Assembly: GCA_028386065.3 (NCBI GenBank)
Contig: JAKUCV010001497.1
Span: forward strand, 2,047-66,046
Reading direction: 5' to 3'
Origin: Turnera subulata
Taxonomy: Eukaryota > Streptophyta > Magnoliopsida > Malpighiales > Passifloraceae
Length of the DNA stretch: 64,000 nucleotides
Shown in pieces: positions 43,558 through 54,280 of the stretch. Position 1 is the stretch's first letter. Every line of letters begins with the position of its first letter. The notes below the pieces were generated by a model. That model was not told the DNA's origin. It saw only the letters and a list, made by a program, of their open reading frames with translations, and made no database searches. The translations under genes were made by a program, and so were the position numbers.

Positions 43558-45452
43558 CGGAGCAGAAATCGTATTTGAGAGAATATTCACATTGTTTCCA
43601 AGGCATATCATAATTACAATAAAATTTCTTACAGTTCAACGCGACCTAATCTCCTAGATTTAATAAAACAAGGGTTAAATTAGTTTTTATGTCACTAAGT
43701 TTTTGGAAAATGCTTATTGTTATTTCTCACGTTCTCGGTTTTGATAAAACTGGCTTTTGTTGGCATAACTCATTTCTAACTAAGTGTCACGCGGTTATCA
43801 AATATGTTGTTAGGTGAGGTCTACATAGTTAAATTAAATATTTCTAAAACACTCATGGACATAAGAAAGGATAAATTTAGTGTGAAAAAATGGTGAACCC
43901 AAATTCAAATCCTTGAAAAGAATAAAAGAAAATAAATAAGGGAAGCTTGAATGAAAAACGCTAGTCTAAAAACACAATTATGCATCAATTTGATTCCAGT
44001 GCTCTCCAAGGAAAATTATTGTTCAGATTTGAAGGACTGGATTAAGATATCACGAGCTCAAAACAAAAGGTTAATGTGAACCACAAAGCAATATTTCGTC
44101 ACAGAGAGAACATTTTTCCTGCACACATAGGTGTGCTCCACATAGCTTTGGAACAAAACAACAAAGTTAATTTTGGATTACTTGCAGCATTCTGTTGCCT
44201 GCTACCTAAAAGTGTCCTCGATTTATGTAGAGCATGAATGGACCTAACTTTGCATTTGGAAGCGGTGGCTTTAACGGCAACCATACATCCCTGTCATGGA
44301 TATGTTGGGCACATGTTTGGCCCAGCAATAAATTGGAATGGGCACAGTGCACATGAACAATAGCAGGAATTAGTAGTATATCCCCATTGAAATCAAGGTT
44401 GGCCCATTAACTTGTCCCTCCGTGTGACCCTTTTTGTTTTGGTTTCCTATCCGATCTGGAGCTTTGCATTCGGATTTGATATTGTTCCCACACATGATTG
44501 TGGTGGTGAGTTTGAAATAAAAATTTTCTGCATAAAAAAGATTTAAATCAAGGCCTCTTAAACGGAACCAAATCACTTACTGGTTAGGCTTGTTAAATTC
44601 TCTCTTATTTTTTTTTGATAATTCAATTCTCCCTTATTTGAATATAATCTAACTTGGAATTTGCTGGAGTTTCATTATTTTCACCACCTCATCATCCAAA
44701 TGTGTTGGCAACTTTTTTATGTGGTTTAGGGATTTTTTAATCTTATTGAGCCAATTCAGTTTAGAAGTTACATGTTCTATTTTTTATGCTACATCTTTAA
44801 CATTTTTATTCAAATTCAAAACAATTTATTTTAAATTACATCTTTAGAATTATCTCTCTTTCTAAAAATAGAAAAATAGTGTTATTAGGTTCTCTTTCTA
44901 ATTCAAATTATCTTTTTAGAATTTTTTTTAAAGATAATAATAAGATTTATTAGTTTTACCCTATGTACCCCTTATTAATACAATTTTTCTCAAAATCAGT
45001 CTCTATAAATAATTTACCTGGAGTATATTGTTGTATTTTTCACAATCACTTTATTTTAAATGCTATATTTTTTGTTTAAATATTAAAAAATCATTTAATT
45101 TTTCTTAATTTGATAAAATTATTATTTAATTCAATATCTTTTGATTTATCTTTTCAATAAATATTAATACATAGGAAAAATTATTTTTTGTACTATACTA
45201 GTGTATTATATGTGTAATAAAATAAGAGTTGTGAGTTTCACTAGGCACCAACCTACCACATACGTAATTGTGTTACTGTGTGAGATCAAATAAAATAAGA
45301 AAAGTTTGTGTTTAAGAATTTTATATATTCTACAAAATGACATCCCCGGTACTCGCCAACGTTGACATATTTCTCTAGAAGGTAAGTGCCATTGTTCTTA
45401 TCGCCTAACTTCCTTTATAGCAGTACTAAACATTGTCCACCAGCAGAGGAAA
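43558..45452. other. Upstream region of tandem unit C
   Basis: Shared in part with unit B (43655-43800) and unit A (43995-44430). It includes a minus-strand family-1 SINE at 44449-44592 and a long AT-rich stretch (44740-45350) without features. The leader just before the CXE start ('cagtactaaacattgtccacc') matches units A and B. Confidence 0.65.
44449..44592 (-). mobile_element. Family-1 SINE copy upstream of unit C CXE
   Basis: The minus strand shows 'aagtgatttggttccgtttaag', a weakened B-box-like 'cttgatttaaatc', the 'gcagaaaattttt' body and an end 'gcaaagctccagatcgg'. It lacks the strong B-box of the best copies. Confidence 0.6.
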
Positions 45453-46478
45453 ATGATAAACAAAACAGAAATGTCGAGAAATCCTTACAATCTCCCATGG
45501 AAGTTCAAGCTCTTGGGATCACTCTCCTCCTTCCTCCTTGACCTCGCCCTCCGCCCCGATGGCTCCGTCAACCGCTTCCTGGCCACCATTTGCGACCTCA
45601 AAACCTCTGCATCACCAAACAAACCAGTCAACGGCGTCACATCCACAGATATCACCGTTGACAAGTCCAGGAACCTGTGGTTCCGTCTCTACACTCCAAA
45701 ACCCACATCCGCCGAGCCCGAAACCGGTGTTCCTGTCATCTTTTACTTCCACGGCGGTGGTTTCATGTCTTTGTCAGCTAGTTTCATATCATTCGATGCC
45801 CTTTGTAGAAGACTGGCAAAGGAGGTCCATGCAGTTGTGGTATCTGTTAACTACAGGCTAGCTCCGGAACACAAGTATCCCTGCCAATACCAAGACTGCT
45901 TTGATGTTCTTAAGTTCATCGACAGCTCGAAAAGTCAAGACGGTTCTCTGGTCCCTGCAAATGCCAATCTTGAACACAGCTTTCTTGCAGGGGACAGTGC
46001 AGGTGGCAATGCAGCACATCACGTTGCAGTGAAGGCTAATGGCCAAGAATTTGTCAACATTAAGCTCATTGGAATAGTTTCCTTACAGCCATTTTTCGGC
46101 GGCGAAGAGCGAACAGATTCCGAAATGAGGCTGCCCAATGTTCCGTTCTTGCCTGTGAAAGTGACTGACAAGATGTGGAGAGCTTTCTTGCCCGAAGGGG
46201 CTAACAGGGACCATCCGGCAACGAACATTTTCGGGCCTGATTCCGATGATATTTCAGGGTTGAAGCTGCCGCCTATGATTGTTTTCGTTGGGGGGCTTGA
46301 TCATCTGCAAGATTGGCAGAAGAGGTACTGTGAGGGTTTGAAGAAATGTGGAAAGGAAGTGTATATGGTGGAGTATCCAAGTGCTTTCCATTCATTCTAT
46401 GCCTGGCCTAACCTGCCTGAATATTCTTTGGCCATAAATGAGGTGAAGGATTTTGTGCAACGCCAAATCTTGGGGTGA
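45453..46478 (+). CDS. Class-I plant carboxylesterase, tandem unit C
   Basis: An intact intronless 341-aa enzyme, co-linear with the unit A gene without gaps. HGGG is at 100-103; GDSAGGN is at 180-186, with Ser182; Asp283 lies in GGLDHLQDW and His313 in AFHSF. Substitutions relative to unit A are scattered and mostly conservative (for example LRPDGSVNRF versus LRRDGSVNRF and NVPFLPVK versus KAPFLSVK). Catalytic and oxyanion residues are unchanged, so both copies should be active. The internal Met7-Ser8 is also conserved. Its 3' flank matches unit A but lacks the Stowaway MITE. Confidence 0.94.
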   Translation: MINKTEMSRNPYNLPWKFKLLGSLSSFLLDLALRPDGSVNRFLATICDLKTSASPNKPVNGVTSTDITVDKSRNLWFRLYTPKPTSAEPETGVPVIFYFHGGGFMSLSASFISFDALCRRLAKEVHAVVVSVNYRLAPEHKYPCQYQDCFDVLKFIDSSKSQDGSLVPANANLEHSFLAGDSAGGNAAHHVAVKANGQEFVNIKLIGIVSLQPFFGGEERTDSEMRLPNVPFLPVKVTDKMWRAFLPEGANRDHPATNIFGPDSDDISGLKLPPMIVFVGGLDHLQDWQKRYCEGLKKCGKEVYMVEYPSAFHSFYAWPNLPEYSLAINEVKDFVQRQILG

Positions 46479-46890
46479 GAAGAAGGAAACCTTGTGCCTT
46501 GATTGTGACGTCAGTTAATTTGTATACTTTGTATTCCTCTATATTTAATTTGTTTACTTTGTATTCCTCTACAGTATAAGCACTATGCTAAAACCAAACC
46601 AATAAAGAAAAACATGGCACGATGCAATCATATATAATATCAAAAAGATTTGTATTGGTGATTATTCCTTGGGAATTAATAAGCTTTGGATTCATGTAGC
46701 ATCTTGTCATATGGCTAGGACAAATTATTCCTTAGCCTTGAGCTCTTTGGGGACCATTGGTTTTGTCTAGAAATGTTTTTTCAGGTTGCTGATTAGAAAC
46801 TTTATCCAGATTAATCCAGATTCAACTTAAGTCGTCCACTTAATTATAGTAGGCTAGTCTCCTATAAGAATTTTGAGTATATACAGTAAC
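46479..46890. other. 3' flank of unit C carboxylesterase
   Basis: Matches unit A's 3' flank, with the MITE-empty site near 46525. The tail (from about 46790) is the left part of an old minus-strand SINE split by the copia-type insertion at 46891. Confidence 0.7.
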
Positions 46891-47096
46891 TGTTATGAAA
46901 AATACATGTAATGTGGATGTCATGTTTTTCCTGTACCTACCTACCTCCTCCTCATCATTTTGTACCTATATAATGGCAAGAATAACATGAATGAAAAGGT
47001 GAGCAACAAGTTTGCCCCAGAACACTTCTTCCATTTCATCTCCTCCTTTTCCATCTCCTTCAATTAATCTTCTTCCATAATAAATTATTCACAATA
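46891..47096 (+). repeat. 5' LTR of the second copia-type element
   Basis: 206 bp from TGTTATGAAAAATACATG to TTATTCACAATA. It contains a plausible TATA-type 'ctatataatgg' (near 46966-46976). The surviving end of the 3' LTR reads TTATTCACTACA, so the 5' LTR's terminal CA has probably mutated to TA. Confidence 0.8.
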
Positions 47097-47109
47097 CGTT
47101 ATCAGCACG

Positions 47110-47840
47110 ATCGTCCTACCCAAAGCATGAAACCAGTGCAGTAAGAAAAAAAAGCCCAGAAACGAAAGCAAAAACTAAGGAGAACGAACAAGTCACCCTC
47201 CACGGTACTGTTCACCCGTAAGGGTTCCCGGCCACCTCCCGTCTCACAGCCGCCACCAACGACCTCGCCACGCCATAGCAAACTCAACGCCGCTGTGCCT
47301 ATCCATTGCCGCTGCTCGACGCGCCGTCCACGGCTGAAGACCCGACGGCGACGCCCGGCGACTCGACATGGCTCGACGGGTCTGCCTCCACCTGCACGCG
47401 ACGACCGCGCCTTGTCCTGCCTCCAGCGATGCCGCGCCGCCTTCATCTTCCTCTGGACGCGGTCGGCCGCTCATGCCGCGCTGGCCTGCTGCCGCTAGCC
47501 GCGCCACCGCGCCAAGCCCGACGACGCCTACTTCCCTTTGCGTTTTCTCGGTGCCGCCCTGCTCGCGTCGCCTCCACGATGCAGCTGCCTGCTCGTCGCC
47601 GCCCCGTCTCGCGCCGCCGCGGCTTCTCTCCAAGGTGAGCAGACCCACCATGGGAAGAAAACGACCCGTATGGGTCGAAGCCTAGGTCGGGTCGACCCGC
47701 GTCTGGGTCTTGGCACCTGGGCTTGGGTTTGGCTTGGGCTTGGGCTGGGTTGGCGGGCCTGCTGTGTGGGCTTGTGTCTGAGCTTCTGTTTGGCGCTTGG
47801 ATTTGGTCCATGCAATAGGCTGGGCTTGTCCTTTTGGTCC
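47110..47840 (+). other. GC-rich leader region of copia-type element 2
   Basis: Strikingly GC-rich compared with its surroundings, with long stop-poor stretches in several frames on both strands. The compositions are Arg/Ala/Pro/Ser-rich and show no domain. Equivalent in position to 34000-34610 of the first element. Confidence 0.5.
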
Positions 47841-48034
47841 AGTCCAGGAATAATTAAAATATATATATATATATAATACTAAAATAAATATAATTTGAGA
47901 AAATAATTATTATCATGAAAATAATGAAAACGAAATTATCAAAATATATATACTGGAATAGTAATAGGGTATTAGTATGATATATTATATATTATCGCTG
48001 AAAGATTTATCGAGTAAACATATTTTACATTTTT

Positions 48035-48290
48035 ATTACGATTGGGCTATTAAAAGGCCCATGTATTAATATGATATATTATATATATTATTGCTGAAAG
48101 ATTTATCGAGTAAGCATATTTTATGTTTTTATTTAAATTAGAATTGGGCTATAAAAAAGGCCCATTGCATTTAAATTTTTCACCTTTAATTTTATTTATG
48201 TTTTGCTTGGGCTCGTACAAGGCCCATCACTTTTAATTTTCTGTTATTTATTTTAATTGGGCTCATTAATAAAAGGTCCATATTTATTTA
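48035..48290. repeat. TGGGC...GGCCCA tandem units in copia-type element 2
   Basis: Several units with 'attgggct...aaggcccat' stems are separated by AT-rich 'ttttaatttt...tttat' spacers. They match the repeat at about 33190-33470 in element 1, in the opposite orientation. Confidence 0.6.
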
Positions 48291-49547
48291 TTTTAATTAA
48301 GTATTTATTTATTTAATTATGTTACTTGAATTTGAGGCCCTCAAAATTTCTGAAAAAAATTTATCATGAGCATTAAATGCTGAAATGCATTTAAATGATA
48401 ATAGTCTGGAAGATTAAATAAAAGAGTCTAGAAGACTCAATAAAAGAAAAATGAGGCAAAAGACTGGATGCCTTACTGTAAAAGGATCATGCAGATCTTT
48501 GAAAAAAAATGGGTGAAAAATATGACCACTAGAAGATGAATATTCTCCCGAAATTTAATTACAAGTGTATGCACCTGAAGCAAATGTGATTGTACATGAT
48601 AATTGTGGCCATGATTATGAACTTTCAATTGGTCACAAACAGGACTTATAACAAGGCATCTAGTAAATGGTTATCAAGTGTCCCTGAAGGGCAAATGTAA
48701 TATTAGTGAAACCATATTTGGTCAAAATAATGACCATGATGTTAAGATATTATTCTTGCTTACCCTGAAGGTGCAAATTAATATATATTGATTGATTTTA
48801 CTTTTATGTTCAACTTTATTATTTTTGTTATATTTATTACATTATGTTTATCTCTATTTCTGCTTAATTCTTTTAATGTGAATATGAAATTGTCATTTCT
48901 CGAATAATGACCCGGGCATTTGTCCTGAAGACAATGCTATGATATATTCCGTACTTAATAAACGGAAATTATTCATATGAAAGTATAATCTCACAATGAG
49001 AAAAAAAAATTGATCAGAAGAGCATGGGTTTTAATGTGCTCTTGAAGAGCAACATTTCTCCTACCCAAAGTGCAACAACATTCAATGGGGAGTGAAAAAC
49101 TATAAGTGAATGCTGTTGCATCTACCTATACTCTATATATACCCCTACAGCAGATGAATAAACTGTGAAGAATACAAGCTTAACTATAATCTAGAAGATC
49201 ATATGCTTACGCTGTAGAAGAGCATAAACTCTTGAAGAGTACAAAAAATATTCTTGTTTACAGTAATTAAAGAAATTGTTACGGATCCCATCAAATCGAT
49301 TCTGCTCCATTCCTTGAAGTGAATGAGACAGTATAGTTATGATTGTGCCTGTTGCCAAGGACATGGAAGAAATTATTCTAACTATTATGACTATAAAGGT
49401 TATAACAATGGCAAGGCTAAAGAAAAACATGCATATTATTATTACATAAGGGATTCATTACTTGAAAATATCCACATAGAGGAATTGTTCTCATACATAA
49501 GCTGGACAAATTATTTATCGGTTGGGTACAACATTGACCCTAAAACT

Positions 49548-50198
49548 CTAGGCCTCGTTATTGATGTTGACCCTAACACTGTCGTTCCAGGAGAACCACT
49601 TGCCACCCATGTTGTTTTCTCCAGGTAGCTCAAACCGATTTGTTGGAGGGAAACGGAGTGGTATTGCTCCATGATTCTCTGCAGGTTGCCACAGGGTTTC
49701 AATAATCAGTACCATGTTGGGCTTGTACTGATTCTTCAGATCCCTTAAGGTACGCACGAAATCTTGGGAACACCTGGCCACTCCCCTGCAATTCCATAAT
49801 AAAAGTCGTACCTTGGGCCATGTAGGCGGTAACCCAAAAACCATCGGGACACTCCGAGCCATCATGGAAACTTGATAATAGCTGCTTTGATTCAAAAATT
49901 GACAAAATGGCTCTAGTTGAAATTCCTGCAGTCTATCAGATATGAAAAACATTATAGAGTTAGCCGAGCCATAAAAAGAAGCCCGTAGATTGCCTTGGTC
50001 CTCTAGGAAGAAGGTTTCTTCCATAGGAGTTACAAAGAATCTGGATGAATAAAGTTCATCAACAAATACCAAACGAGGAATCCTTGCGAGTTCACTCGGT
50101 AACTCCTCTTGCTGTTCATTAACCATGCTATATGCTAGCCTATTCCTCCTTCCTAGAGAGGCACCCTCAACAAAGAAGACAGTTGCTAGGGAAGGCAT
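49548..50198 (-). CDS. Conserved antisense ORF in copia-type element 2 (endonuclease-like C-terminus)
   Basis: 216 codons from ATG at 50198, antisense to its host element. It aligns along its whole length with the 31595-32278 frame, with substitutions but no frame break (for example GNLRASFYGSANS versus GNLRTNFYGSANS). Residues about 130-205 again resemble the beginning of a LINE endonuclease domain (LLLWNCRGVARCSQDF, KPNMVLIIET, KWFSWNDSVRVN). The catalytic C-terminal half is absent. It ends slightly earlier than its partner. In both elements the frame sits between the gag-side region and the pre-integrase region. Persistence of an open frame in two decayed elements is unexpected. Function unknown. 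Confidence 0.6.
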   Translation of the reverse strand: MPSLATVFFVEGASLGRRNRLAYSMVNEQQEELPSELARIPRLVFVDELYSSRFFVTPMEETFFLEDQGNLRASFYGSANSIMFFISDRLQEFQLEPFCQFLNQSSYYQVSMMARSVPMVFGLPPTWPKVRLLLWNCRGVARCSQDFVRTLRDLKNQYKPNMVLIIETLWQPAENHGAIPLRFPPTNRFELPGENNMGGKWFSWNDSVRVNINNEA

Positions 50199-50569
50199 TC
50201 TTTTATCTTTATGTGGTTTTTTTTTTCTGAATCTATATGTTTCACCACATAATACTGCCCTCTTTCATAGCCTAAGCTTAGACAGCAAGGTGTCAATTTT
50301 CAAATGTGGACCTCCCCTTTTTCTATCTTCGAAAAGATCCTGAAGATTTTTTAGTTTCACAAAACTCCAAAGCTGTTTTTGGAAAAGTTTGCTCCCACAT
50401 TTATTATTGCTCAATTATGCTGATCTTTTCCGACATGAGTGGCAGAAATAAGCTTAAAATTGGTACACAATAGCCTGAAGCTGGTACCAGCCAGAAGCTA
50501 GTGAATATAGCAGCCCGAAGTTGGCACCAACTTGAAGTTGGTTTATCCATTTATTGTTTGGGATGACCG

Positions 50570-52960
50570 GTTGGGCCATCCCGGATCAATAATGATGCAC
50601 GAAATTTATTTGGCCATTCATTGAAAAACCAGAAAGTTTTACAATCAATGAATTTCCATTTGTTTGTTTGTTGCGAAATTAATTATACGGCCTTCCTAAG
50701 ATGAGATTGGCCTAGAATCACCAGCAAGTTTGGGAATAATTCAGGGACATGAACGCGGACTGATAAATCCGCTGTGTTGACCATCTAGGTAATTTTTATG
50801 ATGCATCGACTAGATGGTCTATTGTGTGATGCAAGTTGGCATTGTGCGCACTTATTTAATGATTAAGCCACTTGCGAGTACATATCCCTACTTATGTTAT
50901 TAGACTATATGTCTAGATAATGCTGGTATATTTCTTCAATGGATAATGTATATCATTGGAAATAATTCCAAACAGATCTGGGGGAATATTGACAATTGAT
51001 TGCAGGACCATTGTTAATGAAATACTACTGTTTGAGAAAATGGTATTTTATATGCAGCAACACTTGTGTGCATCAGACCAACAAGTTATCATAAGGACTC
51101 CCCATTTAATTGGTTCATGGTCACGAACCTTTGTAACTCCCATATTCGGACCCGTTGGTTGTGCAGTATATTATGCTCCACCACAACATAGTAAAATTGG
51201 TCCTTAAAGAAGACTGGGAATATATTTTGTATGTGTTGGGTATGAATCTCCATCAATTACAAAGTATTTGAAACCATTGACTAATGATTGGAGATTTGTT
51301 TATTGTTAATTTGATGAAAGAGTTTACCCAACATCAGGGGGAGAAAATAAGCATCTGGATCAAGAGATTATTGAAATACATTACCCATATCTAGTTTTTT
51401 ATCCTCAAACAAATAAGTGTGAACCTGAAGTTCAAAAGATGATTCATTTGCAGAAAATTGATATGTAATTGCCAGACACATAAAGTGACCAAAAACTTAT
51501 ATTCTAGCTGCAAATGCTCCTGTTCAAATATTAATGTTCCAGAAGAATAAGTATAGTATGCAAATGAATCTAAAGTACGCTAAAAGAGTAGAATATGCTC
51601 GGTTCCAAAGAAAAATTCTCCATTGAGAAAAAAGGAGCAAAGAGATAAAAGATGGTCCTAGTGAGAAAATAAGACCTCCAGTAGAGGGTCATATTAAAAA
51701 TCCTCAAGAAGAGGAAAATCCTCCAAAAGAGGTCTCTGACACAATTGATATAGTTCCAGAAGTAACTCAGGTACCTGAAATAAATGAATATGATGAGATC
51801 TCAATTACAGTGTCAGCAATAAGATGGAACCGACGTAAAATAACCGTCGACGGAATATTTGTTTATTTATAATAAAGCGCTAAATAAAATGAGGATCATG
51901 AACCTACATTGGTGAATGTAGGCGCAGTATGATTGGCCAAAACAGAGAAGACATAAGGCTGTGTTAGAGTCGCTTGTGAAGCGAGAAATTTTTTTTCGGA
52001 CCTGTAGTCCGTACACCAGACGATGTAGAACGAGTCGACTGAAAAATGGGTATTTGTGCGAAAAGGAAATCATAATAGAGAAATACGTTGCACGGCTTTT
52101 CGCACAAGGTTTTACCCAAACGACTTGGTACTAATTGTGAGGAGATATACTCCCCTGTGGTGGAAGCAATTATTTTAGTATTTTGATAAGTCTGGCATTA
52201 TATGAAAAAAATGCATCTAATGGATGCTCTTACAGCCTATATTTCTATGGATCCATAAGTCATGATATATGCATGAGAATCCCTTATGGATTCAAGTTTC
52301 TTGAAGCAACTAATTCCCGGAAATATACAAAATTAAGCTAAATTAATCTGTGCATTGTTTAAACCAATATGAGTATGTATAGTATAAATACATGAATTTA
52401 TTATTGCTTATGTTGACGATGCATATTTATATGTGATATTTATTATTTTGTGATTTAAATATAATTAGAACTCCTGAAGAAGCTTCCAAATGCCGTGCTA
52501 TATTTTAAGAAAGAATTTGAGATGAAAAATCTCATGAAAGAATTAGATTGGTACTGGAGTACCCTGTTAAAGTGCTCGTAACATGAAGCCTGCAGCTTCT
52601 GCCATAAGCCTATTGGCAAGATATGGCTAGGATTTTATCTTCGGGACATAATAAGATATGGCATTATATTAACCCTGTAAACCCGAAGAAAATATAGTTG
52701 GTTTTGTAGATACAGATCATTTCTTCCGCATAAAGCACAGGTGGACGTCTGCTACAACTTTATACATGAAATTGCTATATCATCGGGACCACAAAAGCAA
52801 GAGGAAAAGGAAGATGCTCCAACAGTAAATTATGAAGATAATGCTACCTACATTGTCCAGTTAAAGTAATAATGTATCAAAAGTGATCAGACAAGGCACA
52901 CGTCACCAGAAGTTGACAAGGATAATTGGCATGCAACGACATCAAGAAATCAAGAGAGGC
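50570..52960 (+). pseudogene. Copia pol remnant (integrase, RT, RNase H)
   Basis: The order is integrase, then reverse transcriptase, then RNase H, which is diagnostic of copia. Recognisable pieces are DRLGHPGS (about 50568), YYAPPQHSKIGP then RRLGIYF (51165-51225), a GESPS-to-GGENK segment (to about 51350), SAIRWNRRKITVDGIF (51814-51861), YVDD (52409-52420) and the RNase H end near 52930. Numerous stops and frame changes make it non-coding. Confidence 0.85.
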
Positions 52961-53116
52961 CAAAATGAGGGGGAGTAGAATACGCACTGCACTCTTTTTT
53001 CCTTCACCAAGTTTTTATCCCACTGGGTTTTTCTTGGTAAGGTTTTTAATGAGGCAGTACTCTCTAAACTTATTCTACATACACTATAATGACTTGAAAT
53101 TATTCACTACAGTAAC

Positions 53117-54062
53117 TTGAAATTGAGACTTTTTAAAGCAAAGCTAAGTAGCTTACTACTGGGACCAACTCCCAGATGTACAATTGTTGTTTCAAATGTG
53201 TAGGCCTAATTTGTTTTTGTACAAGTCCATATTATTGTCCATAACCTTTCGTCCATGCCCAACGTAGTTAACCATGCCTCAGGTCTAGTTTCCAAACCGA
53301 ACAATAGTTAAAACCTTGCCTTTAGTCTAACCACAAAGTCTAAAATTGAGAAAACAGGCAAAGGATATCTTCATTCAAATCCATAATAATATAGAATAAT
53401 TAAATTTTAAATTTTTGTTTGTTCTTGAAATAAAAAGAAACAATTTGAAGTGTCTTTGTAGCTGGAGTTTTTCTTTTGGATGTTAAAGTCTTCAACGTGT
53501 GATGTAGAAACAAGTGAAAAAGATAAGATGAAACGCATTGAAGGGGAGAAAAGAAGAAGAAATATACCGAAATGACAGAGACTTTAATGGAAAAGATTTA
53601 ACATGGATTGGTTTTGATAAAAATTGTAAAATGGAGCATTTTGACTTTTGCGTTCAAATTTGATGAATAGTATAGGCCAAGTCTTTCATGATAACCATCG
53701 TTGATTTTTCTCGGCTTGAATTTTTTCTCCCTATCAAAAAGGTTTCGGACGAGAACTAGAACTTTAACACATATTATTCATTTATTAGGGCTTAGAATTC
53801 CAGGCTGATGATTTAACTCATTCAACTATTGTTTCCTTGACATGCTTTTAATTTGCATATCTTTCCTGATCGAAATAGGACATTGCTTATTCTTACAGGA
53901 TGATTGGTGGAGGATATTGGGAGATATAACTCATTGATGGTGACTAATGTTCTGATTTGTGGAGAATATTGGGAGATGTAATCTAACCTTATTGGATGTA
54001 TGTGTGGAAATGAACTGCCAAATTAATTAGAACGAGTATTTTTCTTTTTTTTTTTTGTTTGC
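53117..54062. other. Upstream region of unit C receptor kinase
   Basis: Resumes the old SINE (to about 53165), then matches unit A (about 20095-21150), including 'tgtaggcctaatttgtttt' and 'cattgcttattcttacagga'. Non-coding. Confidence 0.7.
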
Positions 54063-54246
54063 CACTGGTACCCCGGGCCAGTCCACCTGGACATCAAAGG
54101 CATCGGACTAAATCCAGCTCGACTCGGGTGGCGCACCTAGGTAATGGTGGGTGAGTCTCCCAAATGAGGTTTTCTACGTACACGAGGACTCGGACCCGAG
54201 ACCTCGCTTAAGCGGAACAAGTCGCTTACCACTTGAACCAACCTCA
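54063..54246 (-). mobile_element. Family-1 SINE, best-preserved copy
   Basis: The minus strand reads 'ttggttcaagtggtaagcg' (A-box-like), 'acttgttccgcttaagcgag', B-box GGGTCCGAGTCC, 'tcgtgtacgtagaaaacctc', 'tgggagactcacccaccatt' and an end near 'cgagctggatttagtccgat'. The copy lies head to head with the next one (54281-54411). Both are missing from unit A. Confidence 0.75.
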
Positions 54247-54280
54247 ATCGGTGAGAATTTTTCTTTTTTTTTTTTTCAAT

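Larger units (their letters stand above)
46891..53111 (+). mobile_element. Second copia-type LTR element, 3' LTR almost lost
   Basis: Plus orientation. The 5' LTR is 46891-47096, followed by 'cgTTATCAGCACGA' as in the first element. Degenerate copia pol follows: DRLGHPGS pre-integrase (about 50568-50592), integrase C-terminus (YYAPPQHSKIGP near 51165-51207; YVGYESPS-like near 51230), RT (YVDD at 52409-52420) and RNase H to about 52960. Purine tract GAGGGGGAG is near 52967, then 'cccactgggtttttcttgg'. The 3' LTR survives only as its last ~15 bases (about 53097-53111), directly followed by the target duplication GTAAC (53112-53116; left copy 46886-46890). It inserted into an old SINE between the unit C carboxylesterase and kinase. 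Stops are abundant; it is inactive. Confidence 0.85.

Noticed and set aside
47100..47815. Overlapping open frames on both strands in the GC-rich block of copia-type element 2
   Set aside because: Same reason: high GC, no ATG consistently placed, no domain, and they lie in the untranslated leader of the element.
49323..49628. Possible zinc-knuckle gag frame (CACCQGHGRNY...)
   Set aside because: The Cys/His spacing does not fit CX2CX4HX4C and the frame is short; it may be gag debris but I cannot support it.
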